Assembly: GCA_020348885.1 (NCBI GenBank)
Contig: CP070755.1
Span: 527,658 to 583,014 of the forward strand
DNA length: 55,357 nucleotides
From: Candidatus Coatesiibacteriota bacterium
Lineage (GTDB): Bacteria; RBG-13-66-14; B26-G2; WVWN01; G020348885
Direction of reading: 5' to 3'
The notes under the pieces are model-generated. The model searched no databases. It worked only from the letters and a program-made list of their open reading frames with translations, and was not told where the DNA came from. Made by a program: the position numbers and the translations under genes. Shown one piece after another: positions 35,428 to 43,470 of this stretch. Numbering within the stretch: the first letter of the stretch is position 1; each line of letters opens with the position of its first letter.

Positions 35428-36381
35428 CTACCCCGCCGGTACGCTCAGCGTCGCCCGGCCGTACTTCTCCTTCATCTCTTGGGTGCTTTCCTCCAGCCAG
35501 CGGAGCCGCTGCCAGTTGAAGTTGACAATCTCCTGTATCTCGTTGACCTGGTCCTCGGTCAGGTGCCGGAACCGGCCCTGAAGTTTCAGGTAGTCGGCCA
35601 CCGGGATTTCTTTCCTCGGTTTCCGGGTTATATTATAGACGCCCTCCTCTATCTCGAGCATCGGCCATATCCGCGTGTTCACCGCCAGCCGTATCACCTC
35701 TATCGACTTCTCGGGCACCATTTTCCAGCCGGGCGGACAGCTCGCCAATATCTGTACGTACTTGCAGCCCTTGATGTCTTTGGCCTTCGATACCTTTTTA
35801 ACTATGTCCTCGGGAAAGGCCATCGCCGAAGTCGCGATGTACGGTATTCCGTGGGCCGCCATTATGTCCACCATATTTTTCTTGGGCAGCTTCTTGAAGT
35901 GGCGCGCCGGCGTGGTCGTGGTCCACGCGCCCCAGGGCGTCTGGCTCGAGCGCTGGACGCCGGTGTTCATATAGGCCTCGTTGTCGTAGCAAATATAGAG
36001 AATATCGTCGTTCCGCTCGGCGGCGCCGGAAAGCGCCTGGATGCCGATGTCGGTGGTTCCGCCGTCGCCGCCCCACGCGACGGACGTTACGTCGGTCTTA
36101 CCCATTATGTCGAACCCGGCTTTCAACCCGGAGGCCATCACCGCCGCCGTTTCGAAGGCCGTGTGGAAGATGGGTATCCCGAGGGACGTGTACGGGAACG
36201 GCCCGTCGATAACCGACCAGCAACACGCCGGAATCGCGAACGAGGTCTTCGGCCCGAGGGCCTTCAGCGCGTAGCGCATCGCGATAGTGGCGCCGCAGCC
36301 CTGGCACGCCAGGTGCCCGGAGTACATCAGCTCTTCCTCGGGGACCGTTAACTTCTTCTTTTTTTCCTTTTTCTCGGCCAT
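35428..36381 (-). CDS. porB: Pyruvate:ferredoxin oxidoreductase beta subunit
   Basis: 317 residues, the thiamine-diphosphate subunit. GHLACQGCGA near the N-terminus carries cluster ligands; the TPP-magnesium motif is GGDGGTTDIG with NNEAY replaced by YDNEAYMNTGVQRS. With PorA, PorD and PorG it converts pyruvate and CoA to acetyl-CoA, CO2 and reduced ferredoxin, a mark of anaerobic metabolism. Last gene of the por operon; the gap to porA is 85 bases. Confidence 0.93.
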   Translation of the reverse strand: MAEKKEKKKKLTVPEEELMYSGHLACQGCGATIAMRYALKALGPKTSFAIPACCWSVIDGPFPYTSLGIPIFHTAFETAAVMASGLKAGFDIMGKTDVTSVAWGGDGGTTDIGIQALSGAAERNDDILYICYDNEAYMNTGVQRSSQTPWGAWTTTTPARHFKKLPKKNMVDIMAAHGIPYIATSAMAFPEDIVKKVSKAKDIKGCKYVQILASCPPGWKMVPEKSIEVIRLAVNTRIWPMLEIEEGVYNITRKPRKEIPVADYLKLQGRFRHLTEDQVNEIQEIVNFNWQRLRWLEESTQEMKEKYGRATLSVPAG

Positions 36382-36466
36382 TAAGGCTCCTTTATATCAA
36401 GGCGCGACTTTCGTCCGGTTCTTCCAAACCGAGTTTTAACCCGGCCCTTTCACCGTCCGGTTATAA

Positions 36467-37621
36467 TCACGTTTTCAACCCGTACCAGTAGGGGTCGGGC
36501 GTATCGTCCTTTTGCGCGAGATGGAACATTTCCTTTATATCCCGGACCTTGACGTCCCGGCCGCCCAGCCCGGCGATGAAGTTGCGTATCGACGGACGGT
36601 CGGCTTCGTTATACATCGCGCCCTTCGTCTCGGTGCAGAATATCCCCTCGTGGCCGAAGCTGACGTTGCGGTCGATTACGATTACTTGCTTTCGGCCCCG
36701 CAGGAGCTCGCGTACGGCTTCCGACGGGAACGGGCGGAACGTCCATACTTTGGCCGACCCGACACTCATCCCCTCGTCCCGCAGTTCGTCGATAGCGTCC
36801 TTGGTGGTGCTGGCGATGGTCCCGGAGACGACCATTACGATTTCGGCGTCGTCGCACCGATACGGCTTAACCATCACGTGCGGGCGGCCAAACCATTCGC
36901 CGAACTCGGCGCCGACTTGCGGGATTAACTCTTTCGCCCGGTCCATGGCCTCGCACTCGAGCCACTTGAGCTCGTAGTAGCGGTCCGGGCCGGTCAGCCC
37001 GCCGAACGTGTGGGGGTTGTCGGGGTCGACGGTGTACTTGGCCTTGTACGGCGGAAGAAACTCGTCGAGCTTATCCTGGTCCGGGAAGTCCACCGGTTCG
37101 GTGGTGTGGCTGAGGACGAAGCTGTCGAGTACTATCATCGCCGGCATCAGGACGTTCTCGTTCTCGGCCACCTTGAACGCGATTATCATCGAGTCGAGTA
37201 CGTCCTGGTTGGATTCGCAGTAGAACTGCATCCAGCCGGTGTCCCGCTGGGAGAGCGAGTCGATCTGGTCGGTCCAGATGGTCCACGGCGGGCCCATACC
37301 CCGGTTGATGTTGCCCATCACGACGGGCGTCCGCGCGTTCGCCGCCCAGTGGAGCATCTCGTGCATCAACGCCAGACCCTGGGCGGACGTGGCCGTAAAG
37401 GTACGGGCGCCAGCGGCCGACGCGCCGATACACGCGGCCATCGCCGAGTGCTCGCTCTCGACCTTTATAAAGATGGCGTCCATCTCGCCATCGGCGACGA
37501 ACTCGGATATACGCTCCACCACCTGGGTTTGGGGCGTTATCGGGTACGCGCTGACCACCTGGGCGCGACATATCTTGGCGCCGTAGGAAAGGGTGTGGTT
37601 CCCGGTTACTACCTGTTTCAT
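36467..37621 (-). CDS. porA: Pyruvate:ferredoxin oxidoreductase alpha subunit
   Basis: 384 residues. YPITPQT near the N-terminus, SEHSAMAACIGASAAGARTFTAT and the GHEGIF region near the end are typical for PorA or closely related 2-oxoacid oxidoreductase alpha chains. The whole subunit set and the lack of other 2-oxoacid genes favour pyruvate. It starts 18 bases after porD. Confidence 0.93.
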   Translation of the reverse strand: MKQVVTGNHTLSYGAKICRAQVVSAYPITPQTQVVERISEFVADGEMDAIFIKVESEHSAMAACIGASAAGARTFTATSAQGLALMHEMLHWAANARTPVVMGNINRGMGPPWTIWTDQIDSLSQRDTGWMQFYCESNQDVLDSMIIAFKVAENENVLMPAMIVLDSFVLSHTTEPVDFPDQDKLDEFLPPYKAKYTVDPDNPHTFGGLTGPDRYYELKWLECEAMDRAKELIPQVGAEFGEWFGRPHVMVKPYRCDDAEIVMVVSGTIASTTKDAIDELRDEGMSVGSAKVWTFRPFPSEAVRELLRGRKQVIVIDRNVSFGHEGIFCTETKGAMYNEADRPSIRNFIAGLGGRDVKVRDIKEMFHLAQKDDTPDPYWYGLKT

Positions 37622-37639
37622 AGTGGTTTCTCCTTCCCG

Positions 37640-37972
37640 TTAAGGCGTCGCCGCCGGTTCCGGGGCTTCGGCCCTTCCTGAGGGGGGCGTTGCCCCTTCT
37701 ATCATCTCTATAGCGTCGACGGGGCATTCGTTCGCGCAGACGCCGCAGCCCTTACAGTAATCGTAGTCTATTACCGGCGGGTCGTCGGCCGAAACGCAAA
37801 CGTCCGGGCAGAACTTCCAGCAGAGCATACAGCCGTTGCACTTCTCGGGGTCGAGCACCGGTGTCATATTACGCCACGAGCCGGTCTTGTTGTACGTCAT
37901 CAAGCCCAGGCTCATTGCCATGGCCGGCATATCCCGTACGCCGCGGATTTCAACTTCGTCTGACATATTCAC
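37640..37972 (-). CDS. porD: Pyruvate:ferredoxin oxidoreductase delta subunit (2x[4Fe-4S] ferredoxin)
   Basis: 110 residues. Two classical cluster motifs, CNGCMLCWKFCP and CKGCGVCANECP, will carry electrons from the TPP site to external ferredoxin. The C-terminus is a short Pro/Ala-rich tail. Lies 22 bases after the AIM24-family gene. Confidence 0.93.
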   Translation of the reverse strand: MNMSDEVEIRGVRDMPAMAMSLGLMTYNKTGSWRNMTPVLDPEKCNGCMLCWKFCPDVCVSADDPPVIDYDYCKGCGVCANECPVDAIEMIEGATPPSGRAEAPEPAATP

Positions 37973-37994
37973 CTCTTACGGTCCCTATACACTT

Positions 37995-38678
37995 TCATCC
38001 AAATTGCTTATCTTTAATCGGCAGCTTCGGAATCAGCCAGTTCAGAAACGACTGGGGGCTTCGGGTCTGGAGCCAGACCTTGCCCTCACCGGCGAACCGG
38101 CAGACGAGCCCCTCGCCCGATAAAAAAGTACTCTTGATGCCGCCGACCGTCTTCACGTCCCAGGTCAGGTTATCCTCAAACGCGACTATGTGCCCCGTAT
38201 CAATGACCAGGTCGTTACCGCGGGTGACGTTAACCTCGTGTATCGCGCCGTAGGAGCTGATGAAAACCGGGCCGGTTCCGGCGGCCTTCAGGAAGAAGAA
38301 ACCTTCGCCGCTGATAAACCCCTTCAACCCGGCGAACTTGGTGTCTATCTCGACCGTTTCGGCGCTGGCGATATACGACGTTCCCTGTATTATCAACCCT
38401 TTCCCGGTCATCTCGATTACTTCGCAGTCGCCGGGGAGTGACGGCGCCAGCGTTATAACGCCGTCTTCCCGGGCGGTATAGAAATTGATAAAAAACGACT
38501 CGCCGCCGAGAACGCTCCGCTTGAGAGACCCGAGTATTCCGCCGCGGGCCTTCGTCTCGATCTCGATGCTCGCACTCATACTGACCATTGCGCCGGCTTC
38601 CGCCACTATCTTCTCGCCGGCGGAAAGCCGGGCGATAACCAACGAATACGACGGGCGGTGGTCAATGTAGTATTCCAT
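37995..38678 (-). CDS. AIM24/TIGR00266 family protein inside the por operon
   Basis: 227 residues from the ATG at 38678 (GAGGGGG upstream). It has the beta-helical AIM24 pattern with repeated Gly-rich turns: AEAGAMVSMSASIEIETKAR, SFFINFYTA, SGEGFFFLKAAGTGPVFISS, LSGEGLVCRFAGEGKVWLQT. The family is widespread but its biochemical role is unknown. Here it separates porG from porD, 38 and 22 bases from its neighbours and on the same strand, so it is transcribed with the enzyme. Longer frames extending to 39083 overlap porG in another frame and are not real. Confidence 0.88.
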   Translation of the reverse strand: MEYYIDHRPSYSLVIARLSAGEKIVAEAGAMVSMSASIEIETKARGGILGSLKRSVLGGESFFINFYTAREDGVITLAPSLPGDCEVIEMTGKGLIIQGTSYIASAETVEIDTKFAGLKGFISGEGFFFLKAAGTGPVFISSYGAIHEVNVTRGNDLVIDTGHIVAFEDNLTWDVKTVGGIKSTFLSGEGLVCRFAGEGKVWLQTRSPQSFLNWLIPKLPIKDKQFG

Positions 38679-38716
38679 AAGATAACCCCCTCTGGCTCCG
38701 GGCTTATAACATACTG

Positions 38717-39265
38717 CTACCCGGTTAAAACCTCGTACGCCCGCCGGGCCGCGTTGGCGTTCTTCCCGTCGTCCTTCGGGAAGTACGTCGAAATTGCGTC
38801 GGCGACGGCGTCGATCCCGACCACGCCGCTGCCCGCTGCTAACGCTCCCAGCATCGTCGTATTCACTATCGGCGCGAGCCGGGAACCGAGCCCGTTCTCG
38901 ACGGCTATCGAAGACCCGTCGACGGTAACGACCTCGAAGTCGCCGTCCAGCCCGGCGTCCGCCGGTTCCTTCGGCGTATTGACTATAATAGTACCGCCTG
39001 GTTTTACGCCGGCGGTTACGTCCACGGCCTCGGTCAGGGTCGGGTCCAACACCAAAACGTAATTCGGTTCCTCTATCTCGCACTTGACCCTAATCGGTTT
39101 ATCGTCGACGCGTATGTACGCGGCTACGGGCGCGCCTCGCCGCTCGACGCCGAACATAGGGAACGATTGGACTTCTTTGCCCTCGCGGAAAAACGCCTCT
39201 GCGATAATACTGGACGCCAGCGCGGCTCCCTGTCCCCCTCGTCCGTGGAATCTTATCTCGATCAT
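38717..39265 (-). CDS. porG: Pyruvate:ferredoxin oxidoreductase gamma subunit
   Basis: 182 residues. MIEIRFHGRGGQGAALASSIIAEA is the standard gamma-chain start, with SFPMFGVERRGAPV and ALAAGSGVVG later. First gene of the por operon as read here; 63 bases separate it from the upstream yggU stop, so read-through from that group is possible. Confidence 0.94.
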   Translation of the reverse strand: MIEIRFHGRGGQGAALASSIIAEAFFREGKEVQSFPMFGVERRGAPVAAYIRVDDKPIRVKCEIEEPNYVLVLDPTLTEAVDVTAGVKPGGTIIVNTPKEPADAGLDGDFEVVTVDGSSIAVENGLGSRLAPIVNTTMLGALAAGSGVVGIDAVADAISTYFPKDDGKNANAARRAYEVLTG

Positions 39266-39328
39266 TCCGTTCCTCCGACGCCGGCAATTGCGCCAGCTCT
39301 TCGCTCAGATCGTTACGTAGAGAGCCCG

Positions 39329-39616
39329 TTACTTAAAAGGACTCAAGCGTTCGTCCAAGTCCGCCGGTGCCAACCCGGCTACCGATACTACCTTATTCTT
39401 TGAAGTACGTCCGGTCTTTATCTCTATCGAACTTATCGGTACTTTTAAAAATCTCGAAAGGAATTTAACCAGTTCCTCGTTCGCGCCGCCGTCCACAGGC
39501 GCAGCTTTCAATCGTACCTTCAACATACCGCCCGAATACGAAACGACTTCGGTGCGCGAAGACCGCAGCGTCACTCGGACGGATAGGCGAACCAATCGGC
39601 TCGCTTTCCTCGTCAC
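39329..39616 (-). CDS. yggU: DUF167/YggU family protein
   Basis: 95 residues, GTG start. The family signature is clear: LSVRVTLRSSRTEVVSYSGG, LKVRLKAAPVDGGANEELV and IKTGRTSKNKVVSVAG. Function of the family is not settled. The domain starts close to the N-terminus, so most of a 152-base overlap with the end of the upstream divIVA frame must be real coding in two frames, unless an assembly error has shifted divIVA. Gene order DivIVA-YggU is common in bacteria. Confidence 0.85.
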   Translation of the reverse strand: MTRKASRLVRLSVRVTLRSSRTEVVSYSGGMLKVRLKAAPVDGGANEELVKFLSRFLKVPISSIEIKTGRTSKNKVVSVAGLAPADLDERLSPFK

Positions 39617-40355
39617 CGCCCAGGCGCCGGAACACCTCGTCGGCGGCCCTTTCCGCGTCGAAGGAGCCGTCAGGTTCGCCGATAATCTCGACTTCGGGCC
39701 CGCCGGAAGCCGACGTCGTATCGCTTTTCACGCCGCCAAGGTCTTCGACCTCGACCGTTATTAAGTCGCCGGCCGCTTCCCCAGGCTTCTCCATGGTAAG
39801 TTTTTCGGCTTCGGGCGTTTCGCCGGCGGCGCCGACCGGAACGGCTGGTTTCGTCTTTTTCGCGGGCATTTCGGCGGCGGTTGGAGCTTTCTCCCTATCG
39901 ACTTTCGCCTCGTTGACCATTTCAGCGAGAAGCCGGTAATGCCGGTCAAGAAGCGCTTTATACTGGATTATGAAATCGTAGTGATATCTCTTTATATCGC
40001 GGACCCTTTGCCCGGTCTCCGTTAACTCGACCCGGGCTTCCTCCAAGATTTTAGCCGCTTCGGCCTGCGCGGCTTTCGACGCCGCTTCGACTTCCCTACG
40101 CGACGTTTCCTTCATCTGTTCTGTCGCCTGTTGCGCCGCGACGAGGGTCTTCTCAAGCAGTTCGTCCTTCTTCTCGTATTCGACCATACGAAGATTGAGT
40201 TCTTTGACCTGGTCTTTCAAATACCCGTTTTCCGAGACCACGGTCTCAAGTTCGTCTGCTATCTGCTGTAGGAACGCATCTACCTCGTCCAAATCGTAGC
40301 CGCGCAGCGAACGTTTGAACTCCTGATTGTGTATGTCCTGCGGGGTGATTTTCAT
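39465..40355 (-). CDS. divIVA: DivIVA/GpsB-like coiled-coil cell pole protein
   Basis: 296 residues from the ATG at 40355. ITPQDIHNQEFKRSLRGYD then LDEVDAFLQQIADEL is the DivIVA membrane-binding N-terminus; a coiled coil runs to about residue 145 (LNLRMVEYEKKDELLEKTL and following). The rest is a low-complexity acidic linker. The last 40-50 residues overlap yggU and have an odd Cys/Arg-rich composition (SCACGRRRERGTG), so the true end may be near EESEPIG if a base is missing. Role: marking curved membrane or the division site. Confidence 0.85.
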   Translation of the reverse strand: MKITPQDIHNQEFKRSLRGYDLDEVDAFLQQIADELETVVSENGYLKDQVKELNLRMVEYEKKDELLEKTLVAAQQATEQMKETSRREVEAASKAAQAEAAKILEEARVELTETGQRVRDIKRYHYDFIIQYKALLDRHYRLLAEMVNEAKVDREKAPTAAEMPAKKTKPAVPVGAAGETPEAEKLTMEKPGEAAGDLITVEVEDLGGVKSDTTSASGGPEVEIIGEPDGSFDAERAADEVFRRLGGDEESEPIGSPIRPSDAAVFAHRSRFVFGRYVEGTIESCACGRRRERGTG

Positions 40356-40378
40356 ATTATATTCTCCGTTCCTATCCT

Positions 40379-41341
40379 CTAAGAGAACAAACCGAGCTCG
40401 GCCAACTCGTCCTCGGGAACGTCCCACCAGAAATGGGCGTCGGCCGTATCGTGAAGCGTAAACTCCCTCGAGTGCTTCGCCGGGTCCGCGCCGACCATTT
40501 CGATGTCGTCGGGGTTACCCAGGCCGGCCCTCGCGCAGTAATAAAGATACCCTATGCGCGTCGGTTCCACGCCCATCATCCGGGCGCACGTGAAGTCAAG
40601 GGCGACAGCGTCCTCCGACGCCAACGCGATACCCCAATCGACCGGAGTACCGTAAATAGGTCCGTTGCCCTCCATAGCGGTATGTCCGTCCAATACGGCA
40701 AGATGAGGTAAAGCAACCCGCGAAAGTAAAAACAAGTTTAAATGCGTCGCGGCGCAACCCCGGTGTACGGCCCATTTATCGTCCCGAACCGCCGACCCGC
40801 AAAAACGGTTTAACGTACGCGCAAGCGGACCGGACCGTTTCTGAGGCGCCCCCATCGCCGCGTTCTTAATCGATAACGTCACAGCCACCGTGTCGTGGGT
40901 TTTCGGCGGGCTTACCGAAATCCGAAAATCGCTTTCCAGAAGTGTACGCGCTACTTTTATCGATACCTTGTTAAGTTTGTCGTCTAAAACCGAAAACGGA
41001 CGCGTGTCGTCGAAGTTGAGGTCCCGGAACTCCAATCCATACTCGTCGCATAACTCGCGATAACCGTAATCCTCGTAAGCCCGTTCTGTGCTACCGTGGG
41101 CCGAACCCTCGGCGATTAAAACCTCGCCCCCGGCGGCCGGAAGAATATACTCTAGAACAGCGCGGGCCGCATCGACATGAGTTGCCGAAAGGGGACGATA
41201 TGTCGAAACGAAGTTGGGTTTTACGACTATTCTCGCGGCTTTCGCGGCTTTTTCCAGCGGCGCGTCCGCGAGAAGTCCCAGAGCTTGCGTTACCGCTCGG
41301 AACCGGTCCCCCTCCGCGACCAGAGATACCCGCGGTGCCAT
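40379..41341 (-). CDS. DUF362 domain protein
   Basis: 320 residues from the ATG at 41341; an in-frame TTG at 41350 would add three. The family features are present: VVKPNFVSTY, SAHGSTERAYEDYGY, SPPKTHDTVAVTLSIKNAAMG and GIALASEDAVALDFTCARMMG. DUF362 proteins are often fused to ferredoxin domains; this one has none. Function not established. Separated by 23 bases from divIVA on the same strand. Its promoter overlaps an inverted repeat (separate entry). Confidence 0.85.
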   Translation of the reverse strand: MAPRVSLVAEGDRFRAVTQALGLLADAPLEKAAKAARIVVKPNFVSTYRPLSATHVDAARAVLEYILPAAGGEVLIAEGSAHGSTERAYEDYGYRELCDEYGLEFRDLNFDDTRPFSVLDDKLNKVSIKVARTLLESDFRISVSPPKTHDTVAVTLSIKNAAMGAPQKRSGPLARTLNRFCGSAVRDDKWAVHRGCAATHLNLFLLSRVALPHLAVLDGHTAMEGNGPIYGTPVDWGIALASEDAVALDFTCARMMGVEPTRIGYLYYCARAGLGNPDDIEMVGADPAKHSREFTLHDTADAHFWWDVPEDELAELGLFS

Positions 41342-41386
41342 ACCACTCAACGCGGGTATGTTATCAATCGGTATTTAACGTGTCAA
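41326..41386 (-). promoter_or_regulatory. DUF362 gene promoter with perfect 9-bp inverted repeat
   Basis: On the minus strand TTGACA (41386-41381), 17 bases, TAACAT (41363-41358); start near 41351. Arms ATACCCGCG (41326-41334) and CGCGGGTAT (41351-41359) flank the start codon, so the repeat lies over -10, start site and ATG. One arm is partly upstream of the transcript, which favours a DNA operator over an RNA hairpin. Confidence 0.6.
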
Positions 41387-41450
41387 GGCAATTCCCGATT
41401 ATTCGCCCAGAGATACGCCTTAATAAAAGTTATATCCCAAACGTTAAGAG

Positions 41451-41478
41451 AAAGGCCGGAGACTTGCCCCGGCCTTTT
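41451..41478 (-). terminator. Terminator of the porin-like gene
   Basis: AAGGCCGG/CCGGCCTT arms around a 9-base loop, with T runs on both sides; it lies 21 bases past the stop of the minus-strand gene at 41499. Confidence 0.8.
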
Positions 41479-41498
41479 CGTTGATAATGTATAAGGTT

Positions 41499-42572
41499 TT
41501 AGAACGTGTTAATCTCGCCGTTCAGGTAGAAGCCCCTCGTATCGGTAACATCGGCTTGGTACATCGTCGTCCGGAAGTTGGGCATAATTTTGCAGTGGCC
41601 GCCGGCGAAGTCGAGACCGAAACCGAACAGAATGTCGTTCCAGCCGTCGTTTTCCGCGTCGGCGTTCGGGTCAACCATGTCGAACCGGCCGACGATATGC
41701 AGGTGGTTCGGCAGCTTCACCCAGCCGTAACCGGTGATGAAGTAGTCGTCTACTTCGCGGGTAACACCGGCCACCGTAACATCCATCTTACGCCTGAAGT
41801 AACCGGCGCCGAAGTTTATGAAATCGTGTTCGAGACCGGCCAGGAAGCCGTACGCGAGGTCTTCGGCGCGCGGGTCGTCCATCACGTTGGCGTAGTGCAG
41901 GAGAATGTTGGCGCTGAACCCGCCCATAACCGTATGCGGCGAGAACGGCATCACGCTGAAGCGGTAATCGATGTTTTTACCCTTCGACATTTCCAGGTTC
42001 ATGTATCCGCCGCCGTTGGTGAAGGTAAGGTGATGGTCCAGCTTACCGCCGAGGAAATTACCGCCGAAACCCAAACCCAGATCGGCTACGGGGAGATAAC
42101 CCTGTTCGGTAACTGCGACCGGACGGAGCATACGCCAGCCCCAGATGTGGTTCTCGTAGTTGTTCCAGGGCGTCGCGATCATACCGCCGTAAATGTGATG
42201 GTCCGGGATAAGACCGCCGACGTCCATAAAGGCGTGGCGCACGTGGATGGTGTAACGGCCGGGCGTTCTGCCTAACGCGGGGGGCTCGTCGGGGTAGCCC
42301 TCGGGTATATTAAGGTAATACCTATACTCCCGCATAGCTTCTACCCTTACCTCGAAGCCGACGTCGTCGGTAGCCATAGCGTTAAAGTCGAGGCGCGCCC
42401 GCCCGAGCTCAAAATGGAAATCCTCGGCGTCCTCGGTCAGGTCGTAGAACATGTAAGTAAAGACCTGCCCGTCAACGCTAATCGGCTCCTCCATGTCGAG
42501 AACCTCGAACGCCGCCGCCGGCAAACAGACCGTCAACGCGGCAACCAACGTCAAAACCTTGACGCGAGACAT
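41499..42572 (-). CDS. Porin-like outer-membrane beta-barrel protein
   Basis: 357 residues with a signal peptide (VAALTVCLPAAA, cleavage about residue 21). The mature chain is alternating beta strand with many Tyr, Gly and Phe, for example FHFELGRARLDFNAMATDDV and HIVGRFDMVDPNADAENDGW, as in phosphate-selective or OprO/P-like porins; the C-terminal strand ends GEINTF. AAGGAGGAG precedes the ATG. It forms a single-gene unit with its own promoter, structured leader and terminator, suggesting strong, regulated expression. Confidence 0.75.
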   Translation of the reverse strand: MSRVKVLTLVAALTVCLPAAAFEVLDMEEPISVDGQVFTYMFYDLTEDAEDFHFELGRARLDFNAMATDDVGFEVRVEAMREYRYYLNIPEGYPDEPPALGRTPGRYTIHVRHAFMDVGGLIPDHHIYGGMIATPWNNYENHIWGWRMLRPVAVTEQGYLPVADLGLGFGGNFLGGKLDHHLTFTNGGGYMNLEMSKGKNIDYRFSVMPFSPHTVMGGFSANILLHYANVMDDPRAEDLAYGFLAGLEHDFINFGAGYFRRKMDVTVAGVTREVDDYFITGYGWVKLPNHLHIVGRFDMVDPNADAENDGWNDILFGFGLDFAGGHCKIMPNFRTTMYQADVTDTRGFYLNGEINTF

Positions 42573-42606
42573 AGTTCTCCTCCTTGGGGTTTACTTTTTT
42601 TACTTT

Positions 42607-42660
42607 TTACGGGTTCCGTCGGTTTACCCTCGCGATCGGCAAACTCCCAGTAACCCGTAA
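42607..42660 (-). promoter_or_regulatory. Structured 5' leader of the porin-like gene
   Basis: In the porin transcript TTACGGGTT and AACCCGTAA (9 bp) close a stem that encloses a second 7-bp stem, GTTTGCC with GGTAAAC (one G-U pair), around a 9-base loop. The fold sits between the promoter and the ribosome-binding site. It matches no riboswitch class that can be recognised by eye. Confidence 0.45.
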
Positions 42661-42694
42661 ATCCCAATAAATACGTACCTATAAATACCGAGAA

Positions 42695-42723
42695 AGCGTA
42701 ACACTAAACACGACCCGCGTCAA
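42695..42723 (-). promoter_or_regulatory. Promoter of the porin-like gene
   Basis: On the minus strand TTGACG (42723-42718), 17 bases, TACGCT (42700-42695). Leader of about 115 bases to the ATG at 42572. Confidence 0.55.
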
Positions 42724-42726
42724 CAG

Positions 42727-42750
42727 AAAAAACCGGCGGGTTTCACCCGC
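42727..42750 (-). terminator. Orphan minus-strand terminator-like hairpin
   Basis: GCGGGT-GAA-ACCCGC on the minus strand followed by CGG and TTTTTT. No minus-strand gene lies within 2.8 kb upstream, so it either insulates the porin promoter or ends an unannotated short RNA. Confidence 0.5.
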
Positions 42751-42876
42751 GGAAAAACCGGCCGAACAGCGGTTTCCTACGCCGAAAAAGGTCGAAATGC
42801 CTTGCTAAAAGGGTAATCACCGATTAAAATACTCAAATGTAACTTCCCGGGTAAACACCGATAATCAACAGTCATC

Positions 42877-43455
42877 TTGGCGACCGAATCCGTAGAGGGA
42901 ACCGAAGAAGAAGAGGCCGTAGTCGCACGGGCGAAACGCGGCGACGAAGACGCGTACGCGTGGTTGTTGGACCGTTACAACGCGGCTATATATACCTATT
43001 GCCGCCGTTTGGTAAGAGGAGAAGACGCCCGAGACTTGGCGCAAGAGACCTTCGTAAAAGCGTTCCTGTCGATCGGGACGTTCGACGAAACCAAACGTTT
43101 TGCCCCCTGGTTATACCGCATCGCACACAACCTCGTTATAGACTATTTACGGAAGAAACGCGCGCCAACGTACTCACTGACCATCGAAGACGACGGAGAA
43201 GCCCGCGAATTCGAATTCGCCGACCGTACGCTCGCCCCCGAAGAACTCGTGTCGCGTAAAGAGATACGCGAAGCTTTCAACGCGGCCCTCGAATCCCTCG
43301 AAACTGAATATAAAGAAGTGCTGGTACTGCGGCACGTGGAGGGATTCTCGTACGACGAAATCGCGGGAATCCTGGGATTACCTCTCGGTACCGTTAAAGT
43401 CCGCATACACCGCGGCCGGCAGAGATTGAAACAAAAATTACGCCCGTACGTATAA
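42877..43455 (+). CDS. RNA polymerase sigma factor, ECF family
   Basis: 192 residues, TTG start. Region 2 includes the DLAQETFVKAFLSIGTFDET segment that contacts core polymerase and the -10 element; region 4 has the helix-turn-helix FSYDEIAGILGLPLGTVKVR followed by IHRGRQRLKQKL. Overall it resembles RpoE/SigW-type ECF factors. An anti-sigma gene follows 15 bases downstream, so it is probably held inactive at the membrane until an envelope signal arrives. Confidence 0.93.
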   Translation: MATESVEGTEEEEAVVARAKRGDEDAYAWLLDRYNAAIYTYCRRLVRGEDARDLAQETFVKAFLSIGTFDETKRFAPWLYRIAHNLVIDYLRKKRAPTYSLTIEDDGEAREFEFADRTLAPEELVSRKEIREAFNAALESLETEYKEVLVLRHVEGFSYDEIAGILGLPLGTVKVRIHRGRQRLKQKLRPYV

Positions 43456-43470
43456 TAAGGCGGTAGTGAA

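Larger units (their letters stand above)
42573..42876. other. Divergent control region between porin-like gene and sigma factor
   Basis: About 300 bases without a gene. It holds the porin promoter and structured leader on the minus strand, a minus-strand terminator-like hairpin, and the start region of the ECF sigma gene. Near 42837-42865 a TGTAAC and a GATAAT-like element might form an ECF-type promoter for the sigma gene, but this is weak. Confidence 0.6.

Noticed and set aside
35302-36351. Plus-strand 349-residue frame over porB
   Set aside because: It is Arg/His-rich, has no motifs, and lies opposite the clearly conserved porB.
38679-39083. N-terminal extension of the AIM24 frame to 39083
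   Set aside because: The extra part overlaps porG in another frame and is Arg-rich; the ATG at 38678 has a good ribosome-binding site and gives the family N-terminus.
41326-41359. RNA hairpin trapping the DUF362 start codon
   Set aside because: The predicted start of transcription lies at the edge of the upstream arm, so the full hairpin would not be in the message; an operator fits better.
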